DNA from: DATARH01 sp963734125
Lineage (GTDB): Bacteria; Pseudomonadota; Alphaproteobacteria; ATCC43930; CGMCC-115725
Direction of reading: 5' to 3'
Assembly: GCA_963734125.1 (NCBI GenBank)
Contig: CAVTGB010000018.1
Span: forward strand, 62,001 to 126,000
Length of the DNA stretch: 64,000 bases
The notes under the pieces: generated by a model
What the model saw: the letters and a program-made list of their open reading frames with translations, nothing else
What the model was told of the DNA's origin: nothing
Database searches by the model: none
Shown: positions 53,077 to 62,513 of the stretch, piece after piece
Layout: each line of letters opens with the position of its first letter
How positions within the stretch are numbered: position 1 is the first letter of the stretch
Translations under genes and position numbers: made by a program

Positions 53077-53975
53077 CATCTCGACCAGCAGCTGGTTCAG
53101 CGGCTCTGCTCGCGCTCGTCGTGGCCGCCGCCCAGGCCGGCGCCGCGCTGCCGCCCCACCGCGTCGATCTCGTCAACGAAGACGATGCACGGGGAGTTCT
53201 TCTGGCCTGGTCGAAGAGGTCGCGCACCCGGCTGGCGCCCACGCCGACGAACATCTCCACGAACTCCGAGCCGGAGATGCTGAGGAAGGGCACCCTCGCC
53301 TCTCCCGCCACCGCCTTGGAGAGGAGGGTCTTGCCGGTCCCCGGCGGGCCGACCAGCAGCACGCCCTTGGGGATGCGCGCAGCGACCGCGGTGCAGTGTC
53401 GGGTACTTCAGGAACTCGACGATCTCCCCCAGCTCGGTCTTGGCCTCGTCGACCCCGGCGACGTCCATGAAGGTGACCGACGGCTTGTCGCCGGCGATCA
53501 GCCGGGCCCGGCTGCGGCCGAAGGACATCGCCTGGTTGTTGCCCGACTGCGTCTGGCGGAGGAACCACCAGAGGAACAGCCCCATGATGGCGAAGATCAG
53601 CAGGTTGGGGAGGATGAGGTTCAACAGGATGCTGCTTCCGCTGCTCGTGTCATTCTTGAAGTTAAAGTAGTCTGCGGCATCGAACTCCTGGACCACCTCC
53701 TGGCTCGAGCCGACGGTGGTGCTGAGCTCGGTGCTGCTGCCGTTCCGGTACCAGGTGACGGTGCTCCCATCCCCGCTGATCTCGGCCTCCTGGCTGCTGG
53801 AGATGGCCCCGGAGGCACTGGGGTCGACCTGGTACTCGTGGACCGCCTTGGCCAGGGCGCCGCTGTCCACGGACTGGGTGGTCGAGCCAGGAAAGCGGCC
53901 GTAGAGAAGCGCCGCCGCCACCAGGATCGTAAGCAGGATGAGCAGCCAGGTAAAGGGGCGCCGCGAGTTGCGCAT
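53077..53975 (-). pseudogene. ftsH: FtsH membrane protease, 5' part only, with frameshifts
   Basis: ATG 53975 begins MRNSRRPFTWLLILLTILVA, the first membrane helix. The extracytoplasmic domain is Ser/Glu-rich, the second helix is LLNLILPNLLIFAIMGLFLWWFL, and the AAA domain follows. VTFMDVAGVDEAKTEL is in one frame, LLVGPPGTGKTLLSKAVAGEARVPF (Walker A) in the next after a shift near 53395, and CIVFVDEIDAVGRQRGAG (Walker B) in the first again after a shift near 53210. A third indel near 53108 precedes LNQLLVEM. The HEAGH protease half is absent because the sequence changes to holB at 53077. Confidence 0.88.
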
Positions 53976-53989
53976 CGAAGCCAGTCTAT

Positions 53990-54770
53990 AGCAGGGAACT
54001 CCGAATTGGGCGGAAGCCGCGATCGGGGAGTGACCGGGGCCTCCCCGGCCGCCTCCGGCCGGGCCGGGCCGCCGTCCCGGAGGCGGCGCTGCCTCTCCGC
54101 CAGGGTGACCAGGCGGCGGCGGGCGCCGGGGAAGACACCCTCCAGGGCGGGGAGGAGCTCGTGACGCACCCGGCTCCGCAGGAAGCGGGGGTCGCGGTTG
54201 CTGGGGTCGTCGACCGGGTCCAGCCCCAGGGCGGCGCAGTAGGCCAGGGTGGCCTCCCGCCAGACGCGGAGCAGGGGCCGGGCCAGCCGGCCCTCCCGCT
54301 CCGCCATCGCCCGCAGGCTCCAGGGGGTGGCGCTGGTGAGCAGCCGCATCAGCACGGTCTCGGCCTGGTCGTCGGCGGTGTGCCCCAGGGCGATGGCGCC
54401 GGCGCCGATGCGGTCGGCGACCTCGGCGAGCCCCCGGTGGCGGGCGCGGCGAGCCTGGTCCTGAAGGGAGGCGCCCGCCGCCACGTCGACCCTGATCGCC
54501 TCGAAGCCGAGCCCCAGCCGGCCCGCCAGGGCGGCCACCGGGGCCGCCTCGGTCGCCGATCCCGGCCGCAGCCCATGGTCGACGTGGACCACGTGGAGCC
54601 GCCAGCCCCGGCGGGGGCGCCAGCCGGGCCAGGGCATCCACCAGCGCGGTCGAGTCCGGTCCCCCGCTGCAGGCCACCACGACCGTCTCCCCCGGCCGGA
54701 GGACGCCTCGGCGATCGGCGGCGGCGGCGACCGCGCGGCGGACCCGGCCGACCGCGGCGACCCGCTCGTG
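53990..54770 (-). pseudogene. tilS: tRNA(Ile)-lysidine synthetase TilS, frameshifted
   Basis: The PP-loop VVACSGGPDSTALVDAL near the N-terminus is in one frame. One extra C near 54618 shifts to RLHVVHVDHGLRPGS, LQDQARRARH, ALGHTADDQAETVLMRLL and SNRDPRFLRSRVRHELLP, the standard TilS order. TilS makes lysidine at the CAU anticodon of tRNA-Ile2. No ATG, GTG or TTG lies in frame before the PP-loop, so another indel at the start is likely. The 3' end is also unsure. It sits between a CAU tRNA and ftsH; the order tilS-ftsH is common in Gram-positive-type genomes. Confidence 0.83.
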
Positions 54771-54793
54771 GGGGGCAAGCCGGCCGGCCGGCG

Positions 54794-54866
54794 TGGCGGT
54801 ACCTGGATTCGAACCAGGGACATACCGGGTATGAGCCGGGTGCTCTACCACCTGAGCTATACCGCC
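54794..54866 (-). tRNA. tRNA with CAU anticodon (Met elongator, or Ile2)
   Basis: Minus-strand cloverleaf of 73 bases. The acceptor GGCGGTA pairs with TACCGCC, the D-arm is GCTC-AGGTGGTA-GAGC, the anticodon loop CTCATAC and the T-arm CCTGG-TTCGAAT-CCAGG; the discriminator is A. CCA is not encoded. The anticodon is CAU. Its end is about 25 bases before the TilS region, so either elongator Met or the lysidine-modified Ile2 is possible; the sequence looks closer to elongator Met. Confidence 0.88.
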
Positions 54867-54926
54867 GGAGAGAGCGCCGGGGGCCGGGACGCGCGCCCGC
54901 GCCGACGCCGGCGCCGGGGGGAGGAG

Positions 54927-55001
54927 TGGTTGCGGCGGCTGGATTCGAACCAGCGACCTTCGGGTTATGAGCCCGACGAGCTTCCACTGCTCCACGCCGC
55001 A
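54927..55001 (-). tRNA. Initiator-like tRNA-Met (CAU), CCA encoded
   Basis: The acceptor TGCGGCG pairs with CGCCGCA, then A and an encoded CCA at 54927-54929. The anticodon stem GGG/CCC around CTCATAA gives the three G-C pairs of initiator tRNAs, and the T-arm is GCTGG-TTCGAAT-CCAGC. Position 1 is T paired with A72, whereas most bacterial initiators have an unpaired C1-A72. Confidence 0.85.
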
Positions 55002-55224
55002 GAGGGAGCATAGCGCGGGCCAGGCGCGAACCGCCGGTTCGCGCCGCGGTGTCAGGGAGTGGGCGCCCGCCGAGGGCGAGGGCGTGGCCGGAGCAGCCGT
55101 CGAGGTGGCCCGGGGGCGCCAGCGGCGCCAGGGTGGGGGCGGGCGTGGCGGTCGGGGTGGGCGTCGGGGTTGGGGTGGGCGAAGGGGGTGGGGGTCGGGG
55201 CCGGGGTGGGGCTGAAGGTGATCG

Positions 55225-55562
55225 GGGCGGCGTTCGACGCCCGCCGGAGGAGGGGCCCACCTCGCCGCCGGGGTCGACGACGTAGACCTGCTCGCCGGGG
55301 AGGTGATAGCCGAGCTTGCGGGCCTGGTCCTCCACCCACGCCGTGCTGTGGGCCTGGGCGATCTCCTCGGAGCGCTGGGCGATCTGTGACTGGAGGGCGG
55401 CGTCCGCGGCCCGGGCTGGGCCACCCGGGCCACGGCGTCGCGGTCCTGGGCGGCCTCGCCGTAGAGGGCGAAGGCGACCCAGCCGCAGGCGACGGCGACC
55501 ACCAGGGCGACGATGCGCCGCGCCGTGAAGGGGCGGGGTCGCTCGGGACGAGAAGACTTCAT
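55225..55562 (-). pseudogene. FtsB/DivIC-like septum protein, frameshifted
   Basis: ATG 55562 begins MKSSRPERPRPFTARRIVAL with one membrane helix (IVALVVAVACGWVAFALYG). After a shift near 55418 the coiled-coil and family C-terminus read ALQSQIAQRSEEIAQAH and VEDQARKLGYHLPGEQVYVV. This is the FtsB/DivIC pattern: short anchor, coiled coil, then the 'A.. LGY..PGE' block. The end is uncertain because a Pro/Thr-rich low-complexity tail (PTPTPTPTPT) follows in a mixed frame. It should act at the division site with FtsL and FtsQ. Confidence 0.72.
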
Positions 55563-55685
55563 TGCGGGCCTTGGGGGACGTGGGGGGGACTGGCCGCGGG
55601 GAACCGTAGTGTGCTACGGCGTCCCCGAAATGGCAACGGGTCTCCGGATACGTGTGGGCGTTCTGAGAAAACGTCCGTTCTAAGA

Positions 55686-57063
55686 GTTCTGTGACTTTGT
55701 CCTCCCATGGAGGATTCGGTCACCTTGAACGCAGCCGAGCAGCAGCGCCTTCTGATCCTCAACGATCTGGAGGCCGGGATCGTGATCTCAGCGGAGGCAG
55801 CCGAGCTCCTCGGCGTCTCCGTCCGCCAGGTGCGCCGGCTCCGGGCCGCCTACCGGCTTCGGGGAGCAGCGGCCCTGGCCCACGGCAACCGTGGCCGCCG
55901 ACCCGCTCACGCCCTCGACCCCGGGCTGGCCGCGCGGGTGGTGGAGTTGGCGACCAGCACTTACGCCGGTTTCAACCGGCAGCACCTCACCGAGATGCTG
56001 GCCGAGGCCCACGGCATCGTGCTCTCCCGTCCCACCGTGCACCGGATCCTCGCCGAGGCCGGGGTGGCCAGCGTGCGGCACCGCCGACCGCCCCGGCATC
56101 GTCAGCGGCGGGACCGCTATCCCCGGGAGGGCATGCTGCTCCAGGTCGACGGCAGCCGCCACGACTGGCTGGAGGGGCGGGGTCCCTACCTCACCCTGAT
56201 CGGCGGCATCGACGACGCCACCGGCCTGGTCCCCTGGGCCTGTTTCCGTGAGCAGGAGGACGCCCAGGGATACTTCCAGCTCTTTCGGGAGGTGGTGCGC
56301 CGTCGGGGCATCCCCATGGCCGTCTACAGCGATCAGCACTCGATCTTCTACTCGACGAAGAAGGCCCCCACCCTGGAGGAGCAGCTCACCGGCCGCCGCA
56401 CGCCGACCCAGGTGGGCCGCCTCCTCGAGGAGCTGGGCGTGCGCTGGATCCGGGCTCGCTCACCCCAGGCCAAGGGCCGGGTGGAGCGCCTCTGGGGAAC
56501 CTTCCAGGACCGCCTCACCAGCGAGCTCCGGCTCGCTGGCGCTTCCACCCCGGAGCAGGCCAACGTGGTCCTCGAGCGCTACCTCTCCCGGCACAACCGC
56601 CGCTTCACCGTGCCACCCGCAGATCCCGCGCCAGCCTGGCAACCCTGGCCACCAGGGCGGCCCCATCACGAGGTCTTCTGCTTCAAGTACCAACGCCTGG
56701 TCGCCAACGACAACACCGTCCGCCTCGGCGCCGTGGTCATCGATATCCCGCCCAACCGCCAACGCATCAGCTACGCGCGCTGCCGCGTCGACCTCCATCA
56801 GCGCTTCGACGGTACGCTCCACGTCTTCCACCAGGGCGTCCAACTGGCCTCCACAACCGCACCCCTTTCCCACCTGCTCGGCCGCCCCCGCCTGCGGTCC
56901 GCCCAAGGGCCACCCGTCGGCGCCCCTCCCGCGCCGCCTCCGCGCCCGGAACGGCCTCGCTCTCCCGCTCCTCACCGGCCCGCCGCCAACCACCCCTGGC
57001 GCCTCTTCCCCGCTATCACCCGGTCAGAATCACTGAACCGTTAGCCGGACAGATTCACTGAAC
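55686..57063 (+). mobile_element. ISNCY-type insertion sequence, complete
   Basis: The left end GTTCTGTGACTTTGTCC (55686-55702) and right end GGACAGATTCACTGAAC (57047-57063) are inverted repeats matching at 14 of 17 positions. A second right-side copy GGTCAGAATCACTGAAC lies at 57022-57038. The element is 1,378 bases and holds one transposase gene. No clear target duplication is seen. Its right end cuts into the gene remnant that starts at 57064. Confidence 0.8.
55707..57044 (+). CDS. ISNCY family transposase
   Basis: 445 residues. An N-terminal helix-turn-helix (AAELLGVSVRQVRRL) is followed by an rve-type DDE core. The first Asp is in LLQVDGSRHDWLEGRGP, the second in AVYSDQHSIF, and the Glu in QAKGRVERLWGTFQDRL. 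A DNA-binding C-terminal region ends in a Pro/Arg-rich tail. The start is ATG 55707, 21 bases inside the left end. The frame is intact, so it may be active. Confidence 0.9.
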   Translation: MEDSVTLNAAEQQRLLILNDLEAGIVISAEAAELLGVSVRQVRRLRAAYRLRGAAALAHGNRGRRPAHALDPGLAARVVELATSTYAGFNRQHLTEMLAEAHGIVLSRPTVHRILAEAGVASVRHRRPPRHRQRRDRYPREGMLLQVDGSRHDWLEGRGPYLTLIGGIDDATGLVPWACFREQEDAQGYFQLFREVVRRRGIPMAVYSDQHSIFYSTKKAPTLEEQLTGRRTPTQVGRLLEELGVRWIRARSPQAKGRVERLWGTFQDRLTSELRLAGASTPEQANVVLERYLSRHNRRFTVPPADPAPAWQPWPPGRPHHEVFCFKYQRLVANDNTVRLGAVVIDIPPNRQRISYARCRVDLHQRFDGTLHVFHQGVQLASTTAPLSHLLGRPRLRSAQGPPVGAPPAPPPRPERPRSPAPHRPAANHPWRLFPAITRSESLNR

Positions 57064-58211
57064 TCCGACAGTAGTCTTCCAAGGCAGCAAGCAAACTAGG
57101 GAGTGCGAACTCCCCAAACTCATCGGTGTCCAGCACTCCGACGCTGAAGGGTCAACAACCTTCTCCGTCTCGAATCGTCAGAAACCCACCACGCTCCACT
57201 ATGGCGCTGGTAAGTTCGGTGCCTTCGATTTCCGCTTGGACCTCGCTTTGGCCCACTTTCGGGGCACGATCAGCGACCTTGTCAACACCGTAAGGCAGCA
57301 TTTGGCCCAATCGAGGCTACGCGTCCAATTCCACCAGCGACCTGACTATGTAGGCCAAGTTCCAAGGGGGGCTGACCTCGGACGCGAGAAAGGATCTACG
57401 GGAAGGACTACGACTAGCATGTTCGAGCGGCAAGTATGAATTCGGCAACGCGTGGCTAGCCGCGTTTGCTCGACACGGCCACGACAACTCGAATACGGCG
57501 TTCGCATTCACCCCTGCGGCCATCAAAGGACCGTTCTACGCATCCATGTATGAACGTTGGCACACCGAACGAAGGGTAACCAAGGACACTGCAGCGGCGT
57601 TCATCGAGCGCCACTGGGTAGAGATCGAGCGCACCTGCTACGGTTCACGCGCCGATGCCTCCCCTGCAAAGGCCAGCAGCCAGCAAGCGCAGTCAAGGCA
57701 GAAGACGCTCTCCCCGTGCCGAAGACGGATCCGCGTACCGCTTTGGTTGGCTTCCAAGATCTGCTCGACAAGGATCAAGCTACAGCGCTGGTCGGCTTGG
57801 GGCTAGAGCACCAACCCGCGTTGGTGAACGCCGCCCAGTACATCCTCTCACGCGCAACTCCTGAGCAACGAACGGTTCCAGGAACCATCACGCGGGCGCA
57901 TGCTTTAGAGCCGAGCTCACCGACTGCTGAATCCGAGCCCGACCTGACACGTGGATTCGAGGGCCAAAGCGACGAGCCTGTCCGCTTGCTCGCAAGGATG
58001 TTCGGCCCATCTCATCGACAACCAAGTCCGGCGCATTCGCCCGTCTGGGTGCCGAGAAGCAACTCCCTTGGTCGATCATCCCCGATCGCCTGGAGCATCT
58101 CAAGCAGCGACTTCTGCCGAGCGCCAGCGGATGGCACGATGCTGCGCCTACATCGGTCAGATGTCCATGCTCAGCACGGGCGTAAATGAGCTTCTGCACG
58201 CGCAGCCGTAG
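57064..58211 (+). pseudogene. Unrecognised protein, truncated by ISNCY and frameshifted (first gene of a two-gene unit)
   Basis: The coding sense is carried by successive frames. VFQGSKQTRECELPKLIGV to GKFGAFDFRLDLALAHFRG and DLVNTVRQHLAQ comes first. After an extra G near 57370 it continues LTSDARKDLREGLRLACSS, KYEFGNAWLAAFARHG and FYASMYERWHTERRVTKD. Next are TDPRTALVGFQDLLDKDQ and AAQYILSRATPEQR, then GAEKQLPWSIIPDRLEHL, and last RCCAYIGQMSMLSTGVNELL ending TAG 58209-58211. There is no start codon: the ISNCY end removed it. I do not recognise a family. It ends 12 bases before the ATPase gene, which suggests an operon. Confidence 0.55.
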
Positions 58212-58958
58212 TAGAGACGTGCCATGACTGACCACGCCCCCACTCGTTCCGATGCGACCCCTCCCGTGGAGAACACTCGCACGCGATTGCTGTCTGCAAC
58301 ACTGAACGGCTTCCGCAGCATTCGGACCCCGCAGGAACTGGTTCTTGACCCAGACCTGACGGTCCTCGCGGGACGCAACAACGTGGGCAAGACCGCATTT
58401 CTTCATGCCCTCACGTTGCCCACCCTCAATCGACCTGGGCGCGACGACACCGCTTTTCAACTGATCATGAAGTGGTCAGTGGCAGGCGACGAGCTTCGTG
58501 CCGCTCTCCAAGCGCCGACATGGCAAGTCGGGGCGGCCCCCCAAGCTCTTATGGACGCCACCTCCTAGTGGTCGAGTTGTCCCTAGAGCCGCCAAGGGAT
58601 CCGTTAGTCCTCACGCGCGCAGCAAGGTGTGCCTGGAGACAGCGTACTCAATTTCGGTGGCCAAACTCTTCAATCTTCGACCCTTCGAATCGGAGATGGC
58701 CTTCGTCATTTGCGAGAAGGCACCGCACCGACCAGAGGCCTCCCAATACCGCGACGTTCACATGGGAAGACGGGAAGCCGACGCAAGGATAATCGCCCTT
58801 GGTGATCCTCCTCTGGACTTGCTTTTCAGCTTTGCCAAGCGCTCGTGGGCTCAATCGTTTACGTCGGTCCTCGGAAGGTCGCAACCTACAGCGTGGCCTT
58901 GTCTCAGGCCGAAGCAGTCCTCGATTCCGACGGTAGTAATCTCATAAACGTCCTCTAT

Positions 58959-60867
58959 CCCGAGTTCGACAGCTGATGGGCGCTCAAGAGCGGGAATCGG
59001 GTTGTTGCGAATTGGGAAGAGGCTGAAGCTGGCCTTCCAAAGCCGAAAGCCATAGTTACACGCCTTCAATACCGCTTCTAATCTAGACGCTAGCAGAGCG
59101 TAACGGCTATACTCTGGGGTGTGTTCATGCGCGCTGTGGTCCGTCACAACAAGGACGGCAGCAGCGTCCGCTACCTCCAGCTGGTCCACAACGTCTGGGA
59201 TGCCCAGCTCAAGCGGGCCCGGGCCCAGGTGATCCACACCCTGGGCCGGGAGGACCAGCTCGACCCGGAGGCCCTGCGCCGGCTGGTGCGCAGCATCAGC
59301 CGCTTCATCGAGCCCGAGCAGGCACTGATCGCCGCCGCCTCTCCCGAGCTCCGCTTCCTCGGCTCGCGTCCCTTCGGTGGCGCCTACGTCATCGACCAGA
59401 TGTGGCAGCGCCTGGGCATCCCCGAGGCGATCCGGCGGGCCGCCGCCGACCGCCGGATCTCCGCGGCGGTGGAGCGGATCATCTTCACCCTGGTCTGCAA
59501 CCGGGTCCTGGCGCCGTCGTCCAAGCTGGCCGCCCTGGAGTGGGCGGCCGAGGACGTGGCCCTGCCCGCGGTTCCCGATCTGGGTGGCGATCCCCAGGTC
59601 TTCTACCGGGCCATGGACTTCCTGCTCGACTGCGACGAGGCGATCCAGCGCGAGGTCTTCTTCCAGGTCGCCAACCTGCTCAACCTGGAGGTCGACGTCC
59701 TCCTCTTCGACACCACCAGCACCTACTTCGAGACCGAGCTCGACGACGACTTCCGCCGCTACGGCCACTCCAAGGACCACCGCCCCGATCGTCCCCAGAC
59801 GGTGGTCGGCCTGGCGGTCACCAAGGAGGGTATCCCGGTCCGCTGCTGGGCCTTCCCGGGCAACGCCAGTGACCAGGTCATCATCCGCCAGGTCCACGAC
59901 GACCTCCGGGAGTGGCGGCTCCACCGGGTGCTCTGGGTCGGCGACCGCGGCTTCGCCTCGGAGGAGAACCGGACCCATCTGCAGCGCGCCGGGGGCCACG
60001 TGCTCTTCGGCGAGAAGCTGCGCCAAGGGCAGGACAACCTGGAGGCGCTGGCCCGGCCGGGACGCTACTCGGTGGTGGCCGACAACCTGGAGGTCAAGGA
60101 GGTGTGGATCGGCGAGGGGATCACCGCGCGGCGCTTCATCGTCTGCCGCAATCAGGTGGAGGCGGAGTGGGACCGGGCCCGCCGGGAGCGGGCCCTGAAG
60201 CGCCTGGAGACCGAGCTCGCCGAGCTCGATGGCAAGCGAGGCGACCACCGGCTGCGGGCCAAGGGCGAGCTGCTCGCCCACCCCACGCTCTCGCGTTACC
60301 TGAGCCGGCGCCAGGGTGGCCTGGTGATCGACCAGGCCAAGGTCAAGGTCGAGGAGCGCTTGGACGGCAAGTTCCTGCTCAGCTCCACCGACAACTCCCT
60401 CTCCGCCGCCGAGCTGGCTCTGCTCTACAAGTCGCTGCTCGAGGTGGAGCGCTCCTGGCGGGACCTCAAGCAGGTCCTCGAGCTGCGCCCCATCTACCAC
60501 CGCAAGGAGGAGCGGATCCGGGCCCACATCACCCTCTGCTTCCTGGGCCTGATCCTGGTCCGGGTGATCGAGACCCAGGCCAAGGACACCTGGCGCAACC
60601 TCCGCCACGAGCTGCAGCGGATGGTGGTCGGCGAGTTTGCCGGCGAGGCCGGTCGGGTGGTCCAGCGCAGCGAGACCACCCCTGCTCAGCAGCGAATCCT
60701 CCGGGCTCTCGATCTCCCCGAGCCCAACCTGGTCCTGGAAATCACCCCCGGCCGCCGCCAGGCTTCGATCTCGGCCTAGTAACTACGCCTCCTCGCCCCT
60801 CCGGGCGACTTCCCTTATCCCCCAACGCATTTCGGCTTAGGCGATCGCCTATGCTGTCGAACTCGGG
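58959..60867 (+). mobile_element. IS1634-type insertion sequence with 5-bp target duplication
   Basis: The ends are CCCGAGTTCGACAGC (58959-58973) and GCTGTCGAACTCGGG (60853-60867), 15 bases of perfect inverted repeat. TCTAT flanks both sides (58954-58958 and 60868-60872). The element is 1,909 bases with one transposase gene. Removing it and one TCTAT restores the ATPase reading frame across the site (NVLY-DLYL). Confidence 0.9.
59121..60779 (+). CDS. IS1634 family transposase
   Basis: 552 residues from GTG 59121, or 550 from ATG 59127. The IS4-superfamily core has LLFDTTSTYFE for the first Asp, LWVGDRGFASEEN for the second and a YRQRW-like region YKSLLEVERSWRDLK with the catalytic Glu. KEERIRAHITLCFLGLIL matches the IS1634 end. 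The frame is intact, unlike the flanking ATPase. Confidence 0.92.
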   Translation: MFMRAVVRHNKDGSSVRYLQLVHNVWDAQLKRARAQVIHTLGREDQLDPEALRRLVRSISRFIEPEQALIAAASPELRFLGSRPFGGAYVIDQMWQRLGIPEAIRRAAADRRISAAVERIIFTLVCNRVLAPSSKLAALEWAAEDVALPAVPDLGGDPQVFYRAMDFLLDCDEAIQREVFFQVANLLNLEVDVLLFDTTSTYFETELDDDFRRYGHSKDHRPDRPQTVVGLAVTKEGIPVRCWAFPGNASDQVIIRQVHDDLREWRLHRVLWVGDRGFASEENRTHLQRAGGHVLFGEKLRQGQDNLEALARPGRYSVVADNLEVKEVWIGEGITARRFIVCRNQVEAEWDRARRERALKRLETELAELDGKRGDHRLRAKGELLAHPTLSRYLSRRQGGLVIDQAKVKVEERLDGKFLLSSTDNSLSAAELALLYKSLLEVERSWRDLKQVLELRPIYHRKEERIRAHITLCFLGLILVRVIETQAKDTWRNLRHELQRMVVGEFAGEAGRVVQRSETTPAQQRILRALDLPEPNLVLEITPGRRQASISA

Positions 60868-60941
60868 TCTATGACCTCTACCTCAATCACCAGTACGACA
60901 CCTTCCCGTACTTAAAGAGAATCGCCCAAGGGGTTGACGTA

Positions 60942-62077
60942 GTGACTCAGGTGTGAGTCAATGGGTTCATGCCTTCTCCAGCTCCTCGAACCCGCTCCGC
61001 CAACACTCACTACGCACGTCGATCCCGCCGGTCACCCAAGTTGATCGCGGCTCTCCAGGAGCGCCGCGAGCAAGCCGCTGTGCTCTTCGCCGAGGGCGTC
61101 CGTCCGGCCCGGGTCGCGGTCCAGCTGGGGGTCAGTCGGCAGGCCTCCAGCACCTGGTTCGGGCTCTGGCAGCAGGGCGGCACCGACGCCCTCAAGCTGT
61201 CGGAGCGTTTCGGCAGGCCGCCCAAGCTCAGCGATGAGCAGCTCGCCGCCATCGAGACCGTGCTCCTCCAGGGCGCGCGAGCCAGTGGCTACACCACCGA
61301 CGTGTGGACGCTCCAGCGAGTGGCTGAGGTGATCGCAGAGCGGACCGGCGTCGTCTACCACCCGGGCCACGTCTGGCGGTTGCTCCGCTACATGGGCTGG
61401 AGCCGGCAGCGGCCCTCCCGACGGGCCAAGGAGCGCGACGAGGCCGCCATCGACCACTGGGTGAAGGTCACCTGGCCAGCGCTAAAAAGGGGGCCCAACG
61501 CCAGCACCGCTGGATCCTCTTCGAGGACGAGAGCGGCTTCTCCCTGACCCCGCCGCTCCGCCAGACCTGGGCGCCGCGTGGCCGCACCCCGGTGGTCCGG
61601 CATCGCTTCAACTGGAAGCGGGTCTCGGCGGCGTCCGCGCTCTGCTACCGCTGGGACGGCCGGCGGGCGCGGCTGTACTTCCAGACCCGCCCTGGCGCCT
61701 ACAACGACGTCGGCCTGATCAGCTTCCTCGAGGAGCTGCGCCACCACTTCCGCCGCCAGCGAGTGCTCTTGCTCTGGGATGGACTGAGTTCGCATCGCAG
61801 CGGGGTCATGAAGGCGTACCTCGACGCCCAGCGGTCATGGCTGCGTGTCGAGCGGATGCCGGCCTACGCCCCCGAGCTGAACCCCGTGGAGGGTGTCTGG
61901 AACCACCTCAAGGGTGGGGTCCTGGCCAACCGCGGGGACGACACCGTGGAGGAGCTGATCGAGCTCGCCGCCGGTGGCGTCCACAAGGCCCGCAGCCAGC
62001 AGCACCTGCTCTTCGGCTTCCTGGGTCAGACCGGTCTCGTCCTGACCAATCCCGTCAACCGCTTTAACGAAGGTCTT
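60942..62077 (+). mobile_element. IS630-type insertion sequence in a TA target
   Basis: TA flanks it at 60940-60941 and 62078-62079. Taking out these 1,136 bases plus one TA joins GTTGACG-TA-GACCACTTC and restores the ATPase frame (VDVDHF). IS630/Tc1 elements duplicate TA. The terminal inverted repeats are not obvious by eye. Confidence 0.82.
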
Positions 62078-62080
62078 TAG
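60969..62080 (+). CDS. IS630 family transposase in two frames
   Basis: The first part (60969-61490) has helix-turn-helix domains: PARVAVQLGVSRQASSTWF and YHPGHVWRLLRYMGWS. At CTAAAAAGGGGG (about 61484-61495) the frame must shift by -1 to read RWILFEDESGFSL (first Asp), then LLLWDGLSSHRS (second Asp) and LNPVEGVWNHLK (Glu). One base read twice gives 371 codons. This may be programmed frameshifting, known in some IS630 members, or a missing base. The stop TAG at 62078-62080 is formed by the target TA plus the next host base. Confidence 0.85.
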
Positions 62081-62513
62081 ACCACTTCATCTGCGAGGCA
62101 TTCCCCGAAGTCCTTCGCCTCGAAGTCAATGCGCACGGAAGCATAAGTGAGGCTTATGTTGTCTACCCTGGCAACCCCGTTGAGAAGGTTCTCCTTCAGC
62201 ACTGCGGGACGGGCATCGAGCAACTCCTAATGATTGGCGCCGTGATTCTTGGCAGTGCGGCTCCGCGAATCATGCTCATCGACGAACCCCATGCCTTCCT
62301 TCATCCTCACGCGGAGCGCACTCTGCTGAAGCTGATGCGCGACCACTCGGAGCATCAGTACATAGTAGCCACCCATTCCTCAATCTTCTTGCGCAGCGCT
62401 CAACTACCAAGGGTGCGGCTGTTCAAACGTGCCGAGACGGGAACTGTTATTCAACCGTTCGACGAAGAGGCCGACCTACTCACAGAGATCGGTCTTACGG
62501 CTAGCGACCTAGA

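Noticed and set aside
53097..55562. One 821-codon minus-strand frame as a single fusion protein
   Set aside because: It strings together pieces of ftsB, tilS and ftsH and runs through two tRNA genes; the real genes are split among frames by indels.
57546..57806. Small independent genes at 57.2-58.2 kb
   Set aside because: The short frames continue one another in sense when single-base shifts are allowed, so they are parts of one damaged gene.
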